From: Torymus aiolomorphi | Lineage: Eukaryota; Arthropoda; Insecta; Hymenoptera; Torymidae | Reading direction: 5' to 3' | NCBI GenBank assembly: GCA_036365515.1 | Contig: CM070874.1 | Coordinates: 91,284,342 to 91,348,341, forward strand | Length of the DNA: 64,000 nt | Shown: in pieces, positions 18,801 through 32,195 of the stretch | Position numbering within the stretch: the stretch's first letter is position 1 | Layout of the letters: every line of letters begins with the position of its first letter | Notes under the pieces: model-generated | The model's input: the letters and a program-made list of their open reading frames with translations, nothing else | Told to the model about the DNA's origin: nothing | Database searches by the model: none | Translations under genes and position numbers: made by a program

Positions 18801-21800
18801 GTAGACAGTTCATGTAAGTAGCGTATCAGAACAAGCAGTACTAAAAAACTTTGTTTGAATTTTTTTGGTACATTTAAAAGCTATCCTGTTATAGCATGAC
18901 TTTTTCTACTGTCATATTTGAAATTTCATTAAAATGAAATATAGTAATAGAGTTGATAAAATGTATGAAATTAAATTATTTTTTATTTATCGATTTGCAT
19001 GAATTATGATTAGCCTAAGTGTGAATACATTTTTAGTTTCTTCATTTTTTTAGCATGAATTTACTTAGGAGTTCCTTTTATGACTGGCTCTGCTGTTTGG
19101 CATAATTTATACTTTTAGATGAAGGAATTTCGTTTTGTAGCAGAAGTTATAGTGCAAAATTTTTAGTATAAATTTAGCGGGAGACGTAGTTGAAAATTGA
19201 AATATCAGTAAATTGTGAAATTTTGAATTAAATTTTGACTGCATTCAAATGGATTTTATCGATTTTCTATAGTTCCAAGATAAATATTTATGATTTGTAT
19301 TTTGTAATATAAGTTATAAATTTACTGCCGTTTTCATCAACGTTTATCCTGAAGTAATGTTTCTTTTTTATTACACGTGTCCGTAAAGTCGTACTTTACG
19401 GAGAGGTATAACAACGCATAATGTTGGTTACTCGGCCGTAAAATTTTATGGACCGGGTAAGAAGCGTGCGTCCGAAGACCGGCGTAAAATGTTACTTTAC
19501 GGTCTAGTACCGAAAAATACTATTTTCAACTCAGTGTGCAAAATTCGATTTCTTATGCCTGTGTGTAGTGGGCGATGTACTCGGTGTACAAAGAAATTAC
19601 TTCACACTCTGGTCGTCAAAATGCAAGAATGTAACCTACTTCAATTTACAAATAAGCATGTGAATTTTGCATATGAGTTTTAAAAAAGATGGTATACGAT
19701 ACGCATGCGCATAGGTGATCCACCTAAAAATCATATACTTCGCGCACTTGTATCGAATGTATTATAAAGTTGACTTCTTTACGCCAAAGCTAAACAAAAA
19801 TTAATCGGTAAATTTATCCATTAGGGGATGTTATTGGTATGCTGGTACGAAGACTAAGTTCCCAAGCTAATCAAGTGAAGGCATTTGTTCAAGCTACGTT
19901 CGGATTAGAGCCGCAACAATCTAGTCAACGGGCTGATTTAGTGCGTGATAAGTTTGGCTTGCATAAAATGATCGTGGCTGCTACATCTGCTGGCAAGGTA
20001 TAACTATAACCCTATACAAATAAAAATATACATATTATAAATCTAATTTAAGAGTGCTCTCTACCTAAACCCCAACTCCGGAATAGATCGCAGCGCCCCC
20101 ATGACTTCATTTACGTATTTTCATTAATTTAAGTGTACTTATAAATTTTAAATTAATCATAACTCAGTTTTCCCACGTGTAAAAGTTAATAAGGATTACT
20201 TTTAAACAAGTTTCATGAATTTAAATGAATAAATGAACTTGTATTTTGTAGAGAAAATTCAAACGTTCAGTGGACATTTCTGAAAATGACTCCAAATTTT
20301 TCTCTACAAAATACAGATTTATTAATGGAATTTAATTTGGGAAAACTCTTGTAATCGTGTCTTTAATACTAATTACACGTGGGAAAACTTTATTTTTACG
20401 TTAATATTGCCCCAAATTTTTTTAATTAACAAAAAACACTTTTGACAGTAGGTGACGTTCCAATCGGGGTAGAGAGCACTCTTAAAGAAAAGACATTTAT
20501 TATTTACTTAATGTGAATGTTCCTTTTACAGCTTTACGGAATAGAAACCAAACGCGGCGAAATTATCTGGCAACAGAGAGTTCCTAATATCCGGGGCTTC
20601 TCGGAATCTGACACTATGATCTTGTATGTTCAGCGGGGTAGCCGACATTTTCCGCATCCACCTCAGTGCTCACTTCTCGCTTCTGATAAGGTAAGCCTTT
20701 ATCTTAAGAAAAAAAGAAAATGCAATTAAGAGAAAATGCTAAAGGCACGAACGTTTCCGAACATCTTTAGGATACGGGGAATGGCGTCCTCTTCACGTTC
20801 AACCCTATAAACGGACAGCTGCTCGGCGGCCTAACGAAGCTCGGCTACCGCGTGAAGCAGTCGATGCTGCTGCACGCGACTACGGACAACTTCCTGCGTA
20901 GTATCGTTATCCTCGACGACAAAGACCGTGTGCACGTGTTCCCGGAGAGCGCGAACTCCGTCGCCACTTCCGTAGGCCGCAACACCTACATCTTCACCGT
21001 CGACAAAGCGACGGGTGTATTGGCCGGTTATTCGCTGTCGTACAGCACGCCGCAGAATCTCGTGGCTCATAAGGTAAATATATTTATTATAAAGGAAGAA
21101 ATAATTCCTTCCCGTTCCCGATTCTTGCTTCAGTCATTGACCACGTCAATGATTTTTTCTTTCATAGGTCTGGGAATTGGTCTTTTCCCCTAAAAATCAG
21201 CGAATAACTCACGTTGTTTCAAAAGATCCGATCGAGCGCGTGCACTCACAGGGCCGAGTATTAGGCGATAGATCGGTACTTTACAAGTATATTAATCCTA
21301 ATTTGGTTGCTGTGGTTACGCAAGGGACCAGTGGTGCACATAAAAGTAATTTTATAATAACTTTTTAATCTATATTGAATGTTACCCATTGTTGTACAAC
21401 ATCTAATTTTATTTCAGACACACTTAATTTATATTTATTGGATGTTGTATCGGGTTCCATGGTTTTCTCGATCGTACATAAGCGGACAAAGGGACCTGTT
21501 CATGTTGTGCATTCCGAAAATTGGTTAGTTTATAGTTACTTTAATGAGAAAAGTCGCCGAACCGAAATATCCACTCTCGAGCTGTACGAAGGGCAAACTC
21601 AAAGCAATACTACAGGTTTCGTATTTTCTTTTTTTAGTTTTAAGAAGCACATTAGTGTTTTTACTGTTTAGTAATTGCAATTTATATTTACTTTTCCTAG
21701 TTTTCTCATCATTAACTACACCAAAGTTACCGATTGTCGAGAGGCAGGCATTCATTTTCCCTGCTTCGATAGAGTCGATGCAAGAAACGATTACTGAAAA

Positions 21801-22311
21801 AGGTATCACTAGCAAACACATTTTAGTCGCTTTGGCTAATGGAGGTGTATTAGAGTTGCCGTGGATGCTGGTAGATCCGCGACGACCCATCAATCCGGAA
21901 ATGCGAGAGGAGGGAGTCATTCCTTACATGCCAGAAATACCAATTCACATGGACGGTATTATAAACTACAATCAGAGCGTGTACAGAGTTTCTGGGATTC
22001 ATACGAGTCCCAGTGGCCTTGAAAGTACATGCCTAGTTTTCGTGCATGGTCTCGGTAAGTTTTAAGTATCATCTTGGTTACTCGTCATTATTTTTTTTAG
22101 AGTTTGATTATCGTTTAAGTTACTAATGCAATGAATAAATTTTGTTACAGATTTGTTTTATACAAGAGTGGCACCATCAAAAACATTTGACGTCCTGAAA
22201 GAGGACTTCGACTACTATCTGATTGTCATAGTGCTAGCGGCTCTACTGATCTCGTCATACGTAACGAAGAAGTTAGCTTCGCAAAAAGTACAGAAACAAG
22301 CATGGAAATGA
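15868..22311 (+). CDS. EMC1: ER membrane protein complex subunit 1 (EMC1)
   Basis: Largest subunit of the EMC insertase, which places tail-anchored and multipass proteins in the ER membrane. Fourteen exons: 15868-16019, 16635-16750, 16823-17006, 17167-17220, 17471-17626, 17908-18244, 18312-18615, 19825-19997, 20532-20690, 20771-21073, 21168-21345, 21418-21615, 21701-22054, 22151-22311. They total 2829 nt, or 942 aa, close to animal EMC1 length. All introns are GT-AG. There is an N-terminal hydrophobic signal (about 20-40), luminal beta-propeller strands (VGKIKFASF..., ILWRRVL...), the C-terminal DUF1620-type domain (exons 11-13: [17 protein letters not shown]) and a membrane helix near the end ([16 protein letters not shown]) with a short basic tail. 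Introns 5, 7 and 8 hold MITE or unidentified repeat sequence. Start chosen by the Kozak-like gccATGG and the signal. Confidence 0.95.
17654..17862. mobile_element. Diverged TTAA-type MITE in EMC1 intron 5
   Basis: Ends ttgaggtgatgctacaccc and gggtctcacatcgccttaa match, in degraded form, the termini of the elements at 36204 and 56947. About 209 bp, fold-back, non-coding. It is the oldest-looking member of this family in the window. Confidence 0.6.
18616..19824 (+). other. EMC1 intron 7 (1.2 kb)
   Basis: The largest EMC1 intron. 19378-19500 contains repeated cgtaaa/tttacgg motifs that look like a remnant of an inverted-repeat element; otherwise AT-rich. No coding sequence seen. Confidence 0.6.
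20052..20481. mobile_element. MITE with TTAA target duplication in EMC1 intron 8
   Basis: Inverted ends GAGTGCTCTCTACC / GGTAGAGAGCACTC are flanked by TTAA at 20048-20051 and 20482-20485. 430 bp, with an inner inverted repeat around gtattttgtagagaaaattc. A TTAA target suggests piggyBac-type mobilisation, although the ends lack the usual CCC start. Confidence 0.75.
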
Positions 22312-23918
22312 TGATACCACTGGCAGCTTAATGCTATCGCTCATCTGGCATCTTTCTCCAACAGCGCCTAATCGCATCAAACGATATGGCAGCTAACAGA
22401 TGATGAGGTGCTAACACATCGACTATCATTCTTTTATAAATGGCCATTAACAACACGAATCATACACATACACAGACACACAGAGTCAAGCATACACGCA
22501 ATTAATACATTATACAAAACACCGAAAAACATGCTCGCTCAATCCAAAGATCCTTGAATAGGTATACGATAGTTGTAACACTGATAATTCAGGGACCTAA
22601 AAGGTAACGTAATAACAAAACATTCACTTTTGCATACTTATCGCGTTAGGCGCTCCAAAGTCATCGTTGAAATGAATGTGCGCGTGGTTTTTGGATAATG
22701 GCAGAACAGGGTGGGAACGTGGAATTCTAGGAATTGACCTTGTTAATTATTTAATTTTGACGGAAAAAAATTGTCGAGTATTAAAAAGATTAGAAGAGAA
22801 AATTTGTGAGTTTACTACAAATATGAAAGTTTTGGCTTACTTTGAATTATGTGATCGGGGTCCCATTTGAACACGATAGGTTTTGAATGAAATTACTAGC
22901 CAGTGAAAAGACTGCTGCATAACGAATAGGCATTGAGCGTTCAATGATTGAACATTATAATTTACAATTAGAAAATAGTTATCTTGTTTCACAAGTGCAT
23001 TTAAAGATTCTTCAATAGTTGCATTAAATAAAATTAGAGCATTTATAACATCGAGACACATTTTTAAGTTTGGACTGCCAAAAAAAATTAACGTGATTAA
23101 CTGATTACTTTATTACTATTATTGAAATTTTATATTAAGCAAATTCGGAACTAAATAAAAGAGACAACAATTAGAGTAAATAATTGTTTAAAAATATTTC
23201 TTGCCTTGATGATTTTCAGGCAACTACGAATGTAATCCCGTGTAATAAAGTAATCAAGGTTGAAAACCGACCTTTATTAGGAGATATATTGAATGTACAG
23301 ATAAACTTCTAATAATATAAGATCTTTTGTATCGTTGGACTAGTCTATTATTACGCTAATACCTCTTACGAGTTATTAAAACAGAATGTGCATATAAATT
23401 AAAAAAAAAAAACGTGAAAACGAATTATGAAGAAGCGTTGTTAGCAAATTTAACTTTGATTTTTATTTCGAAATATATAATATCGCCAAACGTATGAACA
23501 AAGGGGAACTACGAAGAACACAAACGTTTAAAATGTACATAATCTACAAAAGCACAAGAAACGTGGTTTTGTGTACGAGTACATCACGTTGTCGTATTAT
23601 TATTCTTATATGTAAGTTGAAGATGTCTGGTACTTTATCACAATTGTTTCACTCTGATGAGAACGTAGCTCATAGCATAAATTATTGAAATTACCAACTT
23701 TTTACTTGATGAAATAAATACTTTTCACACTCTATCTTTCTTTATTTCATTGTGACAGAGCCTTTTTACAGTAAATTGCAACTTTCATTTTTTTATTAGT
23801 CACTGCAGATAAAAATTATGTATCTAACCTTTTTTACTATAATACTGATGTTGCCATCAACTAGCAATAGTATTATCTACTTCACTGCGTAAGTCTATTT
23901 TTTAAGGTATGACCTGTA
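22312..23918. other. EMC1 3' flank and intergenic DNA
   Basis: AT-rich. Possible EMC1 polyadenylation signals lie at about 23143 (ctaaataaaag) and 23712 (gaaataaatac). No gene or clear repeat. Confidence 0.5.
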
Positions 23919-24308
23919 AGATCCCTGCCAAAAGTTAGTTTTTGACTATAACTGCAATAAATAATTATGTAAAGCAAATGATCAATTTTTAGTTCTCATG
24001 ATCTATGTATAAATGCAATTAAAGCTTATTATTTAAATGAATATAATAAGCTTTAAAAATCACAAATCGAAGCAAAATTATAGACTTCGCATATCACTTT
24101 TTAAATTTGCCATTTCGTCTAAATTTGTGCATTTTGACGATTTTAAAAAGTGATTTGTGAAGTCTACAATTTTGCTTCGATTTGTGATTTTTAAGAGTTA
24201 TTATATTCCAATTGCATTCATACATAGATTGAGAGAACTAAAAATTAATCATTTTCTTTACATAAATTTAGCTTTAACGTCAAAAACTAACTTTTTGCAG
24301 AGACCTTT
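23919..24308. mobile_element. Fold-back element, ~390 bp
   Basis: Arms of about 190 bp: aaaagttagtttttgac...aatcacaaatcgaagcaaaa on the left is mirrored by ttttgcttcgatttgtgatt...gtcaaaaactaactttt on the right, with its centre near 24113. Arms differ at several places. No clear target duplication or coding sequence. Confidence 0.7.
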
Positions 24309-24493
24309 CGGATCATACAACCGGTCTCGACACGAGTTCATCATAATGGGAATACATGTGAAATCAAGAAGCGTGAGAGCGCTCCGAAGGCAAGTATAGA
24401 AGTATATACAGGGACCTGAACGTTCTCAGTACAGGACCTATGTTTGTGTTTGTGGCCAGGCAAGCCTGAATGGATTTCTACTCGGGGTGGGTG

Positions 24494-25214
24494 CAGTAAA
24501 CGAAGGGCTGAAATCTACATGTTGGGTAGACAGCTGCATTTTGGATACTCGGTAAAACACCGCCTAAAGACGGTGGTAAAAAATTCAGCATCCCTAATTT
24601 GGCAAAAAACCACCCCCGAAAACGGTTTTTTGCATATAACTCACGAACGATGAGAGTTATCGAAGAAAGTTCCAAACAAAAGTTGTAGAGCGTGAAATTT
24701 TACATAAGAATGCCTATCACTTTTTTGTTTTTGATAAAATTATGTTTGGGAAAAGTACGCAGAAGTTGCAAACTGCGTGCGCGTCGGCCGTGAGCCTCGG
24801 CCGCGCTCGGTAGCAGTCGGATGAATTCGGCGCTCGTTAGTGGCTGTGTTATGATGATGCCGCAGCCGCGCGGCCAGGCCCCGCCTCCCTCCTCGCTCGG
24901 GTGCTCGCAGTTTGAAACTTCTGCGTACTTTTCTCCAGTTTCATTTTATCAAAAACAAGAAAGTGATAGGTCATTCTTGTGTAAAATTTCGCGCTCTACA
25001 ACTTTTGTTTGGGACTTTTTTCTATATCTCATCGTTCGCGAGTTATATAAGCGAAAAACCGTTTTCGAGGGTTTTTTTTTTTTTGCCAAATTAGGGGCGA
25101 CGCCGGCGTTTTTGGATGCTGCATTTTTTACCATCATTTTTAGGCAGTGTGTTTACCAAACATCCAAAATGCAGTTGTCTACTCGACATGTCGCTTTCAG
25201 CCCTTCGTTTACTG
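24494..25214. mobile_element. Long fold-back element, ~720 bp, GC-rich loop
   Basis: Left end cagtaaacgaagggctgaaa pairs with right end tttcagcccttcgtttactg. Arms of about 300 bp continue inward (ccaaacaaaagttgtagagc, tcaaaaacaagaaagtgata). The loop around 24770-24910 is strikingly GC-rich (cgtcggccgtgagcctcggc). The ORF at 24821-25222 lies across the arm and is not a gene. Confidence 0.75.
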
Positions 25215-25271
25215 GACTATAAATATTATAGTGCCCTTCTGAGGCCAGGGATGTGATTCATTTGTAACGAT

Positions 25272-25467
25272 AAAATAGTACATTTCGACACGGGTGGGGA
25301 AGTCGATTATTTAGCTGGTGTGACTTTTTGCACGAGCGAAGCGAGTGCGAAAAAGCCACACCACCTGAATAATCGACTTACGCACTACTTAGTTTCGAAC
25401 GGCATTTTATACCACGAGCGCCGAAAAATCATATCAAAGTTGTGATTTTGAGGTTAGAGTGGTATAA
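25272..25467. repeat. Hairpin repeat, copy 1 (second copy at 42279 inverted)
   Basis: An internal palindrome runs from aagtcgattatttagctggt to accacctgaataatcgactt around gcacgagcgaagcgagtgcg. The complete segment, with its flank aggttagagtggtataaa, recurs in opposite orientation at 42279-42468 with few differences. Confidence 0.85.
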
Positions 25468-27331
25468 AAGTGATAAATTGATTGTTTATCACAAGTTCTT
25501 ATGACGATAAACGAAATTTATCAAAACAGAATCGAGCCCCCACATAAGCGCGTTCGCTCGCGTTTGGCAGCGGTCGGCCGCGGTCCAAGCAATAGGGAGA
25601 AGAGGTTACAGAAATTCCATCTCGGATGAAAAAACTATGGCTGTATAGGAAATTAAATTCTGAATCACGTTTCTATTTTCATTAACCACCGCCGAAGTGG
25701 CGAACTTGGTCAAAAAAATTCGTAAAGTTGGAAAAAACGGGTTTTCGCCAATAACAAAAAAACTATAACTCGGATAGTAAAAAGTTAAATGAGGCAGTTG
25801 TAGATATTAAAAAGATCTATCGATTCATGTAAATACATGTCTATCGATTTTTGTTACTTTTCGAGACATACCCTAGTGGAAATATCATTTGTTCAAAACT
25901 TGTTAAAACTGTACAAAACTGTTCAAAAGTACGTATTTTTGGACGTATAAAACAGTTTTGAAAAGTTTTGAACAGTTTTGAACAGATTTAAAGAGTTTTG
26001 AACAGTTTTAAACAGCTTTTAAATTTTGTATGAACATAGTATTAATCAACAGGAATTTGAGTAGAGCAGTTTAAGACAGTTTTGAACAGTTAAGAACGAT
26101 TTTAAACAGTTTTGAACGGTTTTAAACAGTTTTGAACAGTTTTGAACATTTATGAACAGTTTTAAACAGTTTTAAATAGTTTTGAACAAATAATATTTCC
26201 ACTAGGGTATCGAAAAAACCTCTGAAAATCGGGTTCTCTAGTACTCGGTCAATTTTATACCTGGATACTTTATATTTACTGTGAGTATAGCTCATGGCAA
26301 GACAAAAAAGTACGTTTTTGAAAAATTTTAAAATATCCATTATTTTTCGAGATATGTCAGTTTTTCGAGAAAAAGGCGCTTTCGAAAATTGGCTATCTCT
26401 CGTCGACGAATAGTCGCGTACAGTAACGATCGACCACTTTTCTTTTTCTGAATGAGTTATACTATCATGTTATTATAATATTATAACGAATTTTTCAATT
26501 TTAATGGTCAAAAAATGATTGAAAAAATATCCTTTTTTTGGACGTGTTTTTTGCGAATAGCTTTTTCAATTTTTATTCTATAAAAATGGCTATTATGGCA
26601 ATCGATTACTGACATTTTTTCACGTAATTTATCACTTTTTTATCGTTAAGGAATCGCACTCCAGGACCACAAGCGCGGAAATATTAGGTAGTGTGAATAT
26701 CGTTCCTGCAATGAATTAATTCGCTTTATAATAATTTTTTTCAGAGGCTCATAAATTATTTGAGATATTTCAGAATATGACCTTGAAAAAAATATGTATA
26801 TAGTATAGACATCTAAAAAAATATGTACATACACCAAAATAATAATTAAGTACAGAATTTTTTTTTCTAAAAAGAAGTCGATTTAAAAATATCATTGGCA
26901 TATCTTGAATTTTTTATTTAAATTTTATAATTTAAACTTTCTGATATTTTTTTCAAAACTACGAAAACGACAAAATGTTAATTATTAAAACTATATTACT
27001 TTTTTTTATTATTAATCAATTTTATGTTTTCCTATGAGGTAATTTAGGTACTATAAATAAATGAAAAAAATTATGCAGTCCCATAATAATATAATAAAAC
27101 ACATTTATTTTATACAAATATAAAAAGTACTTACAAAATATACATCAGAAGTAAGTATGTACATTACTGATATAATATACATCACGTTTCATGACGGGTA
27201 TTTATGTACATTAAAATTTTTTGTAGATTTTTTTGGTAATTACTTCTTAAATCCCTAGTGATCATCTAATAAATACAAGTTTCATTAAAAAAATTCTTCA
27301 AGCGATAATATGTAATAAAGCATTGGATTTA
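25468..27331. other. Non-coding repeat-like DNA between EMC1 and TTI1
   Basis: Apart from the mariner-type MITE at 25871-26207 no gene is seen. 25560-26640 has low-complexity cgaaaa/tttttcga-rich sequence typical of degraded non-autonomous elements. 27060-27331 is probably TTI1 3' UTR, with minus-strand AATAAA-like signals near 27100. Confidence 0.5.
25871..26207. mobile_element. Tc1/mariner-type MITE with internal 10-bp repeat expansion
   Basis: Ends CCCTAGTGGAAATAT / ATATTTCCACTAGGG are flanked by TA (25869-25870 and 26208-26209), as expected for Tc1/mariner. The interior is mostly degenerate copies of acagttttga / acagttttaa, about 10 bp each, over roughly 250 bp. 337 bp, no coding capacity. 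Confidence 0.85.
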
Positions 27332-29121
27332 TCATACCTTTGAATACAATGCACTGAAATCGTTTTCAAGATCTACAGGTTCAACGTGCCGATCCCAAAT
27401 ATCTACACACTTAATCCAAACAAGATCGCTATCATATTCCGAAATCTCCTTATACATATTTACGCAGGAATCCTATTAATGTATACAAATCTAGCGATAT
27501 AAATATAAAACTTCTTTTTAATTTTCATTATAATGTTTTTTAAGTACCTGTAATTCTAGATTTTGCAGACAATCTAAATAAGGTTCTACGATATTCAATA
27601 TGTCCCACGTTTCTTTTTCGAGTAATTTTAAATTTTTTACTAAATTTCCCAATTGACATATAATTTCTTTTTGTAACTTGAACATTTGCGTATATTTATA
27701 CGAACATCCTGAATCTTTTTTATAACTTTCTTTAGCCGATTTTTTTAAAAAGCTTGAAATAGCTGGTAAAACTTGCCTTAAACAGAGATTTATTTATATA
27801 TATTACGTTTATTCTTCATTTAAATATAAAAATTACTTACTTCAACGTTCTAGATCGAATAAAATCTCGGGATACGTGGGAAAGGTAATTTAATAACTGC
27901 CAGGCTTGATTGACAGCAAAAGGATTCGTATTTTTAAATCTTTCAACCAATGGGTGCCAAAGTTCATGTACAGTAGGCAATAATTCATTTTCCCAGTCTT
28001 TTAAAATAAAGACACCTTCTTGTAATATGGACATTGCCAAAGAAGATTCAGTAAAATCTTGTGATGGAAGAAAATGCAGAGATCTTCTCATAATATCTTT
28101 TATCATACTAATGAAATGTGGAATTTTCATTTCTTTTTCATCTGTAAATAATTGAATCACACATTATTTAATCTGTTATTTTAATTCTAAATAACGAAAT
28201 ACTGAAATTCAACTACCTTGAAAGTTAAATTTGTGTGAATCATATTCTTTCATTTCATCATCATTTTCAGAATTACTAACATTATTTTCATCTATATCCT
28301 TTTTTAATTCATCGTTATTACTTTTAACCATATTCGAGTTTTTTTGGGCGATATAAAATTCCATAAAATTTTTTAATATAATATCTGCTGGTTTGAGGTT
28401 TTTTAAATTTTCAACATTTTTATTTTCTGCAGAATCTTTATTTAAAGTTAATCTCTTAACACATATTGAAAATGCGTGAAATACTTTAAGGAAAGATTTA
28501 GCATTCCGTTGTTGAATATTAGATCCAGATTGTAAAAGTAAATCATCAACAATGTTTTTTAAATGCGGAAGAAAGTCCACAGAACTGTATTTGGTAACAA
28601 CTCCGACAACATCTAAAACTCCGGGATTCCTCTCAACTCGACGTAATTTTAACGTCACGTGGTACGTTATATAGTCAACATTAACTCGAAATAAATCTCC
28701 AATCGTATTAAGTTTTTGAGATTTTGCAATAGTTTCAAGAGTTGATAGTCCAATAAATCTTAACAAGATGTGATCACTACCTGTTATTAAGAGACAAATT
28801 TATAAAAACTATAGGTGAAAATAATGACTGTCATTTACAAAAAATAGAATCACAAATTACCTGCTCTTTCAATTACTAAATATAATGTTTTTAAAAGATA
28901 ATATTGGTAATTTTCTTTTAAAAGATTTGCTACTATACTAAGACCTTCAAGAAGAAGACAACACTGAATTACATTATTTTGTGCCATTTGAAATGTAATT
29001 TCATCATATACTTTGATTGGTAAATCCCAATAATCACTTTGTATATAATGTTCAATGACCTGCTTGCACACTGCCATTTGCATTGACGAATCCATAGGAA
29101 CTAGTACAAAATTTTAATTTT

Positions 29122-29190
<69 letters not shown>

Positions 29191-31363
29191 ATCTGGAAAT
29201 ATTTAATTACCTTCTAATATTGCATTTAGTATTAATATTAATTCTTTTCGAAATTTAGGTACTTCAAGCATCATTTTCAAAATGCTATCAATTAATGTTT
29301 TACGATCTTCAAGTATTCCAAGAATTTTAAATACATCATATAATTTTTCAATAGAAGCAGAATCAAATAAAAATTTAAACTGCTTCCATGATCGGGAAAG
29401 TCCATAGTATGCTGTCTCATCAAAGTCTACAAAAATGAATACATTTTTGAGAAATGAGGTATAAGAATTTCTATTATAATTACAAATACATATTTTAATG
29501 AATAATTATACTTATTGCCGTAAAATCCTCAAGTAATGAAATGTCACGACAATCAAGTTCACCTATATAAACTAGAGATAATAACAGTTTTCGTAAATGT
29601 GCTGAAGAAAGTAATACTTGAGATAATCTTTGTTTTCCAAGAATTTTCAAATACCCAGCCAAACGATTTAACCACATTAATTGTACAGATTCACCTATAA
29701 ATCAGTAAAATATATCCACCATTACTATGAATGTTTTTTGTCAAATTTGAAAAATATTTTCATTTGATGGTAGCAACAATACCAGAAGTCCTGATTATTC
29801 TGGGCATTTTTGTTAAAAGATCATATAGATTTTCTTCTAACATTTCAACAGCTGGTTTCATACTTTGATCTTGCAAACATTTTTGTTGAATTTTTTCGAA
29901 AGTTTTAATTGCTGCTCCACCAACTAGAATATTCTCATCTTCTGTCAATGTTATCAGTATTTCTAATAAAATTTGAAAACATGAATTCATATTCCTAAAA
30001 GATGATTTGAATTAAAAAAAGTCTTATATAATATGCCTATTTGGAAGGGCTAGAAAAATCAATTACTTGGAACAGTTCAATAGCAAAAGACCAATAGCCT
30101 CTACAAGTTCGTTTCGAACTTTATAATGAGAATTTTTAGTTAAAGAGTCTAATTCTGTAAATATAATTTTAAATTTTTCTGAAACTGCAGAATACCATTC
30201 TCGAGTTCTTTTGTTAGTTTCTAAAATTTTTTTAATTTCATCAAAGTCATTAGAGTCTTTTGCTTTCACAATATTTTCTATCATTATTGAAGGTGTTTTA
30301 GATGTTTCTTCTTGATCTACATCCTGCATAACAAGCACTATTGCTCTACTCCATGCTCTAATGGCTATCTAAAAAATTTAGTTAATTATAATATTTTCTG
30401 ACGATTCAAATTCTATAATTTTTAAAAATTATTTTTTAATAATATTCATTACCTTTGTGATTTTATGATTTTGTATATCACTCCCAACAGCCACCTCTAA
30501 TAAACCACTTGCTATTCCAGGCAAACAAAGCATAACTACATCAGCTACTTGATTTTGTAAAACAATGTCTTGCATATCAGCTTCATCATGCACTTGCAAC
30601 AAAGTCATTACAGCTTCTATTGCAGCTATTCTGCAAAATTAATATTAAAGTTATTTATTGGATAGATATTTTATTTATAACTAAAATCATACCTTAAAGA
30701 TATCGATTTCTCTAGCCTAGCTATTTTGACACATATGTAAATACCATGACTTAATAAAGCAGCATGTTGACGTACATAAAATGATTCAATAACATTAACT
30801 GAACAATTTTTTATTAAATCTCGTAAGCACAAAGCAACTTCTTCCTTCAGTTCTTCATGTGTTTCGATCACTAAAAATATAAATGAACTATTAATTAAAT
30901 ATATTACTATTTAGAACAGCAAAATAGTAAACTCACATTCCATAGTGCTTTTTTGTTGACATATTTGAGTACGAAGGCAGTGGTATAGTTCATAAAACAA
31001 TTTCAAACTTTCAATTCTCACTTTGACTATCACAGTTCTTAAGGTCTTTACTAATTTCAAATTTCTGTCTTTACTGTAAAAAAATAGATTTATTATATTA
31101 CAGCAGAAAATGTTGAATAAAAAATTGTTGGTTCAACAAGATTAATTATTTTGTAAATACCTTAAAGTATTATTTTTCAAGTGATAAACAATGGGGTACA
31201 AGATATTTTCAAAAATTTTTTTAATTATCGTATTCGAACTCCTCTTCACCAACCCTTCAATGTCTTCGGCTTTTTCGGCGCTTGGCTCTTTCAGGAAAGA
31301 GTCGCACAGTGGTTTTAGAACCAAAACCACGTCCACAATAGAAAGTTCCTCCATTTTTTGCAT
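27332..31363 (-). CDS. TTI1: TELO2-interacting protein 1 homologue (TTI1)
   Basis: Subunit of the TTT (TELO2-TTI1-TTI2) co-chaperone, which works with HSP90 to stabilise PIKK kinases (mTOR, ATM, ATR, SMG1). Thirteen exons on the minus strand: 31363-31161, 31073-30937, 30870-30693, 30630-30453, 30368-30067, 29994-29783, 29694-29512, 29426-29211, 29100-28861, 28780-28217, 28141-27841, 27776-27548, 27472-27332. They total 3084 nt, or 1027 aa (human about 1089). The protein is all-helical with HEAT-like repeats; typical stretches are WLNRLAGYLKILGK, VDFLPHLKNIVDDLL and the C-terminal DLVWIKCVDIWDRHVEP. An acidic disordered loop is encoded near 28240-28440. All introns are GT-AG. The family call rests on recognition of the sequence and length, with no search. 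Confidence 0.85.
29125..29188. repeat. (CA)n microsatellite in a TTI1 intron
   Basis: About 64 bp of nearly pure CA with one CG interruption at about 29158, 25 bp upstream (on plus) of the first base of a TTI1 exon. Confidence 0.95.
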
Positions 31364-32195
31364 ATAATTCGTAATGACTATTTAGAAGCATATATTCCCC
31401 AGCATTTCTGGAATATCAGAGCAAATCTATACATGTGCAAGAGTTCTGCTGAACTTGTTTGGAAGTTCGAAATAATGGTGAGTTACGATTTCAGGTCAGG
31501 TTAGGCATATAGCAAGTACATTTTATGCGCGTCAAGGCTGCTTTCCATTATTTACCAAAACAGTTGACTAATCGAATATTCCATCATCGCTTCTTTTTTG
31601 TCACACCTTAACACCTGTTATTCCTTGTTAAAGAAACCTGCTGCTCTGTCGATTGTCAATTTTGAGAAAGCAGAGGAGTTGCATATGTAAATGCTGGCCG
31701 CACATTTGCAGACGCAATATACTGGGTCAGCGAGGCAGCACCTTAAATGAGAATTTACCTTGCACTTGTTTACGTGTGACTTCTGCGAATAATTCCGTCC
31801 ACGTTGGGCGTTTCGTTTCTTCGAATTCGCCTGCCAACGCGCGCGGCGGAGGGAGAACGGCGGCAAACGCTACTTATATACCTTATCATGCATAAAGCTG
31901 CAACAGGCGCCGTGACAACGAATGATCAGTAGGTACCACGCAGCAGGAGGAGTGAATTAATATATTTCCAAAAGCCCCTCAACCTTACACGCACGGCTCG
32001 CCGGATCGATTTCTCCGAGATAAGTAAGTACGCGCTTACTCGCCTGGGCGATGCTCTCATCAGCGTCGGGAGCTTTCGCCTAACAGTGCTAGTGATTTTT
32101 TACCGGCGAGTCAGCCTCGCACGGCAGCATCTATGCGGTGGCCGATACTCGGATTCGACGTCGCAACGCGGTAATCGTAATCCTCGAGGAGGACC
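31364..32195. promoter_or_regulatory. Shared divergent promoter region of TTI1 and the Lerp-like gene
   Basis: 832 bp between two outward-facing start codons. GC content rises across 31790-32195 with several CpG-containing stretches, as in broad insect promoters. No TATA box stands out. A GAGATAAGTAAGTA donor-like string at 32016-32030 could belong to a 5' UTR intron. Bidirectional use is inferred from spacing. Confidence 0.45.

Noticed and set aside
24821..25222. 133-aa ORF
   Set aside because: Lies across the loop and arm of a fold-back element; composition explained by the repeat.
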